From Pseudomonas brassicacearum subsp. brassicacearum (GTDB taxonomy: Bacteria > Pseudomonadota > Gammaproteobacteria > Pseudomonadales > Pseudomonadaceae): a stretch of 64,000 bases of DNA. The translations under genes and the position numbers were made by a program. Positions 60,843 through 64,000 of this stretch are shown one piece after another. The stretch covers positions 51,866 through 115,865 of the forward strand of contig NZ_VZPJ01000017.1 of assembly GCF_008801605.1 (NCBI RefSeq). The letters run 5' to 3'. Position 1 is the first letter of the stretch; each line of letters opens with the position of its first letter. The notes beneath the pieces were generated by a model. That model did not search any database, was not told the DNA's origin, and saw nothing but the letters and a program-made list of their open reading frames with translations.

Positions 60843-61304
60843 ATGCTCACCATCCAACGTATTTTTGCCGCGGTGCTGCTACTGGTCTGTATCGGCCTGG
60901 CGCTGATGGCTTGGCCCTATCAAGCCGCCTTTTCCTACGAACCGGTCGGCCCCCGCGCCTTTCCCTTGCTGATGCTCGGGCTGATGGGGCTGGCATTGCT
61001 GTACATGCTGTTTCGCCCTACGCCCATCGTGCACAGCGACGAAGACCCGCACCTGGACCGCGAAACCTTGCAGAAAATCGGTATCTGCGTGGTGCTGCTG
61101 CTGGTCTTCGCCGGGACCTTCGAACCCTTGGGCTTCATCCTTGCCAGCATCCTGATCGGCGTGCCGATGGCGCGCCTTTACGGCGGTCGCTGGGTGCCGA
61201 GCGTGGTGATCATCAGCCTGATGGCCATCGGTCTTTATCTGTTGTTCGACAAGCTGATGGACGTGCCGCTGCCCCTGGGCCTGCTCGACGTCCTGGAGAA
61301 TTGA
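60843..61304 (+). CDS. tctB: Tripartite tricarboxylate transporter small membrane subunit TctB
   Basis: The 153-aa protein has four hydrophobic segments (IFAAVLLLVCIGLALMAWPY; PRAFPLLMLGLMGLALLYML; IGICVVLLLVFAGTFEPLGF; SVVIISLMAIGLYLLF). The pattern and the conserved GPRAFP text match TctB. It lies between tctC and tctA, with its stop one base before the tctA ATG. Confidence 0.92.
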   Translation: MLTIQRIFAAVLLLVCIGLALMAWPYQAAFSYEPVGPRAFPLLMLGLMGLALLYMLFRPTPIVHSDEDPHLDRETLQKIGICVVLLLVFAGTFEPLGFILASILIGVPMARLYGGRWVPSVVIISLMAIGLYLLFDKLMDVPLPLGLLDVLEN

Positions 61305-61305
61305 T

Positions 61306-62820
61306 ATGGATACCCTGAATTATCTCGGCCAGGGTTTTGGCGTTGCACTGACCCCCTACAACCTCGTCACGGCACTGACCGGCACCCTGATCGGCACCGT
61401 GGTCGGCCTGCTGCCGGGCCTGGGCCCGATCAACGGCGTGGCGCTACTGATCCCGATTGCCTTTGCCCTGGGGCTGCCGCCGGAATCGGCGCTGATCCTG
61501 CTGGCCGCGGTGTACCTGGGTTGCGAATATGGCGGACGTATCAGCTCGATCCTGCTCAACATCCCGGGTGAAGCCTCCACCGTGATGACCACCCTCGACG
61601 GCTACCCGATGGCCCGCCAAGGCCTGGCCGGCGTGGCGTTGTCGCTGTCGGCGTGGAGTTCGTTCATCGGCGCGTTCATCGCCACCTGCGGCATGGTGTT
61701 GTTCGCACCCTTGCTGGCCAAATGGGCGATTGCCTTCGGGCCGGCGGAATATTTCGTCCTGATGGTGTTTGCCATTGTCTGCCTCGGCGGCATGGCCGGC
61801 GACCGACCGCTCAAGACCTTCATCGCGGCGCTGATCGGCCTGTTCCTGTCCAGTGTCGGGATCGATGCCAACAGCGGCGTGTACCGCTTCACCGGTGACA
61901 ACATCCACCTGACCGACGGCATCCAGTTCGTCGTGCTGGTGCTGGGCCTGTTCTCCATCAGCGAAATCCTGTTGCTGCTGGAAAAAACCCATCGCGGCCA
62001 GGAGGCAGTGAAAGCTACCGGGCGGATGATGTTCAACTTCAAGGAAGCCGCGTCGGTCTTCACCGTGAACCTGCGCTGCGGCGTACTTGGTTTCATCATG
62101 GGCGTGCTGCCGGGTGCTGGTGCGACCCTGGCCAGTGCCGTGGCCTACATGACTGAAAAACGCATTGCCGGCGCTGGTGGCACGTTCGGTCAGGGTGACA
62201 AGCGCGGCCTCGCCGCCCCGGAAACCGCCATTGGCGGCGCGGCCTGCGGTGCGTTGGTACCGATGCTGACCCTCGGCGTTCCCGGCTCGGGCACCACTGC
62301 GGTGATGATCGGTGCGTTGTCGCTGTACAACATCACCCCTGGCCCGCTGCTGTTCCAGCAACAACCGGACATCGTCTGGGGCCTGATCGCGTCGTTGTTC
62401 GTCGCCAACGTCATGCTGGTGATCCTCAACATCCCGATGATCCGCATCTTCACCCGCATCCTGGCCGTGCCGAACTGGGCGCTGGTGCCGGTCATCGCAA
62501 TCATCACCGGCATCGGTGTCTATGCGGTGCATGCCACCACGTTCGACCTGTTCCTGATGATCGGTATCGGTATCTTCGGCTATATCCTGCGCAAGCTGGA
62601 CTTCCCGCTGTCGCCGGTGCTGCTGGGCTTCATCCTCGGTGGCCTGATGGAGCAGAACCTGCGGCGCGCGCTGTCGATTTCCAACGGTGCGCTGGAAATC
62701 CTCTGGTCGAGCCCGATCACCTTCGGCTGCTGGGTGCTGACGGCGATCATGCTGTTCATGCCACTGGTGCGGATCTGGCGTCGCCGCGCCGCACAACGTC
62801 GCGCCCTGGCCAATGTCTGA
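61306..62820 (+). CDS. tctA: Tripartite tricarboxylate transporter large membrane subunit TctA
   Basis: The 504-aa protein has about 12 membrane segments. The N-terminal family motif LIGTVVGLLPGLGPINGVAL (about residues 26-45) recurs in inverted form as CGVLGFIMGVLPGAGATLAS, reflecting the internal duplication of the family. LNIPGEASTVMTTLDGYPMA and LTLGVPGSGTTAVMIGAL are further TctA blocks. It overlaps the following AbrB-like gene by eight bases. Confidence 0.94.
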   Translation: MDTLNYLGQGFGVALTPYNLVTALTGTLIGTVVGLLPGLGPINGVALLIPIAFALGLPPESALILLAAVYLGCEYGGRISSILLNIPGEASTVMTTLDGYPMARQGLAGVALSLSAWSSFIGAFIATCGMVLFAPLLAKWAIAFGPAEYFVLMVFAIVCLGGMAGDRPLKTFIAALIGLFLSSVGIDANSGVYRFTGDNIHLTDGIQFVVLVLGLFSISEILLLLEKTHRGQEAVKATGRMMFNFKEAASVFTVNLRCGVLGFIMGVLPGAGATLASAVAYMTEKRIAGAGGTFGQGDKRGLAAPETAIGGAACGALVPMLTLGVPGSGTTAVMIGALSLYNITPGPLLFQQQPDIVWGLIASLFVANVMLVILNIPMIRIFTRILAVPNWALVPVIAIITGIGVYAVHATTFDLFLMIGIGIFGYILRKLDFPLSPVLLGFILGGLMEQNLRRALSISNGALEILWSSPITFGCWVLTAIMLFMPLVRIWRRRAAQRRALANV

Positions 62821-63853
62821 GGCGATATTCAGACAATGGTGGGGAACACCGCTGGTCGGCCTGGCCGGCGGTTACCTGGCCAGCCTGATCGGCTGGCCTT
62901 TGCCCTGGATGGTCGGCTCGTTGCTGGCGATCATCCTGGTGCGCTGTCTTACGCCGTGGCAACTGATGGAAATCCCCGGCGGCCGTAAATGCGGCCAATG
63001 GGTGGTGGGCATCGGTATCGGCCTGCACTTCACTCCGGTGGTGATGGAGCAGGTCCTGAGCCACTTCGGCCTGATCTTCTTCGGCGCGCTGATCACCAGC
63101 GTGTCCAGCGTGGTGAGTGTCTGGCTGATGCGTCGCACCGGCGAGGACCGCGCCACCGCATTCTTCTCGAGCATGCCGGGCGGTTCCGGCGAAATGGTCA
63201 ACCTCGGCGCCCGCAACGGCGCGGACCTCAGTCGTGTTGCGGCGGGCCAGAGCCTGCGAGTGCTGGTGGTGGTGCTGTGCGTGCCGGCGGCCTTCAAGTA
63301 CCTGTTGGGTGAAGGCCCACCGGTGCAACACGCCACGACGGTGGACTGGCTGTGGCTGGCGGTGCTGTTCCCGGCGGGCGCCCTGCTCGCCTGGGTCTGG
63401 GAGCGCTTGCGCCAACCCAATCCCTGGTTGTTCGGACCATTGCTGGTGAGTGCGGCGGTGAGCGTCGGTTGGGACCTGCACATCGGCCTGCCCAATGGCG
63501 CCAGCCAGGTCGGCCAGTGGTTGATCGGCAGCGGATTGGGTTGTCATTTCAACCGGCAGTTCTTTCGTCGGGCGCCGTCGTTCATGGGGCGTACCCTGAT
63601 CGGCACGGTGTTGACGATGCTGATCGCCACTCTCGCGGCGTTGGGCCTGAGCACCCTGACCCAGCTGGACCTGCGTTCACTGACCCTGGGCATGATGCCC
63701 GGAGGTATCGCGGAAATGAGCCTGACGGCCGAGACGTTGCAACTGTCGGTGCCATTGGTGACGGCGTTGCAGGTGATGCGGTTGTTGTTCGTGCTGTTTC
63801 TGGCGGAGCCGTTGTTCAGGTATTGGATGCGCAAGCCGGCTTCGGACTTGTAG
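62813..63853 (+). CDS. AbrB-family (ammonia monooxygenase-like) membrane protein
   Basis: The 346-aa protein has about nine membrane segments arranged as two similar halves: LVGLAGGYLASLIGWPLPWM opens the first, PNPWLFGPLLVSAAVSVGW the second, with FFSSMPGGSGEMVNLG and LTLGMMPGGIAEMSLTAE as matching loops. The family is annotated AbrB/AmoA-related; it is not the AbrB DNA-binding regulator. Coupling to tctA suggests a role in carboxylate transport. Confidence 0.88.
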   Translation: MSEAIFRQWWGTPLVGLAGGYLASLIGWPLPWMVGSLLAIILVRCLTPWQLMEIPGGRKCGQWVVGIGIGLHFTPVVMEQVLSHFGLIFFGALITSVSSVVSVWLMRRTGEDRATAFFSSMPGGSGEMVNLGARNGADLSRVAAGQSLRVLVVVLCVPAAFKYLLGEGPPVQHATTVDWLWLAVLFPAGALLAWVWERLRQPNPWLFGPLLVSAAVSVGWDLHIGLPNGASQVGQWLIGSGLGCHFNRQFFRRAPSFMGRTLIGTVLTMLIATLAALGLSTLTQLDLRSLTLGMMPGGIAEMSLTAETLQLSVPLVTALQVMRLLFVLFLAEPLFRYWMRKPASDL

Positions 63854-63866
63854 ACCGAGTTGCCCC

Positions 63867-63886
63867 CATCGCGAGCAAGCTCGCTT
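63867..63886. repeat. Single truncated REP unit
   Basis: CATCGCGAGCAAGCTCGCT matches the left unit of the GGGAGC-type REP but breaks off before CCCACA, and no partner unit follows. Confidence 0.7.
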
Positions 63887-63903
63887 GTATGTTTAGACTT
63901 GAA

Positions 63904-63984
63904 GGGGTGGGCGGGACTAAAAGCTCGATTCCGACTCTAGCCAGTACGGACCGTGGGAGACTTCTCGTCCCGCCCTTTCTACCC
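63904..63984. repeat. GC-rich inverted-repeat element (GGGTGGGCGGGA type), second copy
   Basis: The left arm GGGGTGGGCGGGAC (63904-63917) and the right arm GTCCCGCCC (63967-63975, followed by TTTCTACCC) enclose about 50 bases. The left arm closely matches that of the element at 35898-35968, including the following TAAAA. The end of the window lies just beyond. Confidence 0.55.
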
Positions 63985-64000
63985 AAAGCGCCAATAAGGA

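Noticed and set aside
61444..62796. Minus-strand frame of about 450 codons opposite tctA
   Set aside because: It mirrors the tctA coding frame and is dominated by Gln, His, Asp and Arg typical of antisense GC-rich frames; tctA is certain.

Overview
The window is chromosomal DNA of a fluorescent-group Pseudomonas. It is GC-rich and densely coding, and it is studded with the extragenic palindromes (GGGAGC-type REP pairs) typical of P. fluorescens-like genomes. It carries Pseudomonas signature blocks: algU-mucA-mucB-mucD divergent from nadB; the dapA-bamC-purC-tRNA-Ser block opposite gcvR-bcp; rnd-ycgL-ycgN; and the tctDE/tctCBA citrate system. No plasmid, prophage or CRISPR feature was found.

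Layout. 0-4.3 kb: the end of a protein resembling VWA/CoxE proteins, then pxpA-pxpB-pxpC (5-oxoprolinase) with a linked MFS transporter. 4.3-16.9 kb: housekeeping and conserved hypothetical genes (class II glutamine amidotransferase, oligopeptidase B, cyclic-nucleotide-binding protein, YajD, SpoU methyltransferase) and a copper block (DUF2933 protein plus CPC-type P-ATPase) behind a perfect ANR/FNR-type box. 17-20.3 kb: nitroreductase, 2-hydroxyacid dehydrogenase, ycgL and rnd. 20.4-27.1 kb: methyltransferase, EptA-type phosphoethanolamine transferase, a glutamine-synthetase-like gamma-glutamyl ligase and two LysR regulators. 27.3-31.4 kb: a tightly coupled four-gene surface-glycan operon (GT2 - methyltransferase - GtrA - large membrane protein). 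31.7-35.8 kb: DUF1508, AraC regulator, cupin, PhyH dioxygenase, chemoreceptor.

35.8-40.3 kb is the accessory part. It is visibly AT-richer, holds unrecognised genes and gene fragments, and lies at the 3' side of tRNA-Ser(CGA). Within it four same-orientation copies of an approximately 70-bp palindromic element (here called the P element) repeatedly sit exactly where gene tails have been cut or duplicated: a 396-bp tandem duplication, a chimeric ORF, and a copy flanked by two divergent gene tails. This is the most unusual structure in the window.

40.4-52.4 kb returns to core genes: tRNA-Ser, purC, an MBL hydrolase, bamC, dapA, gcvR, bcp/prxQ, an AI-2E family transporter, a TusA-like protein, bepA, then mucD-mucB-mucA-algU. 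The usual mucC gene is not present, and algU has a plausible own-sigma promoter. 52.9-57.2 kb: nadB, ygfX-sdhE, ygfZ, HDOD protein. 57.3-63.9 kb: the TctDE two-component system and the tctCBA tricarboxylate transporter with an AbrB-family membrane protein, without the OpdH porin gene found at this place in P. aeruginosa.

Functions are assigned from recognised sequence motifs and remembered family context; no database search was run.
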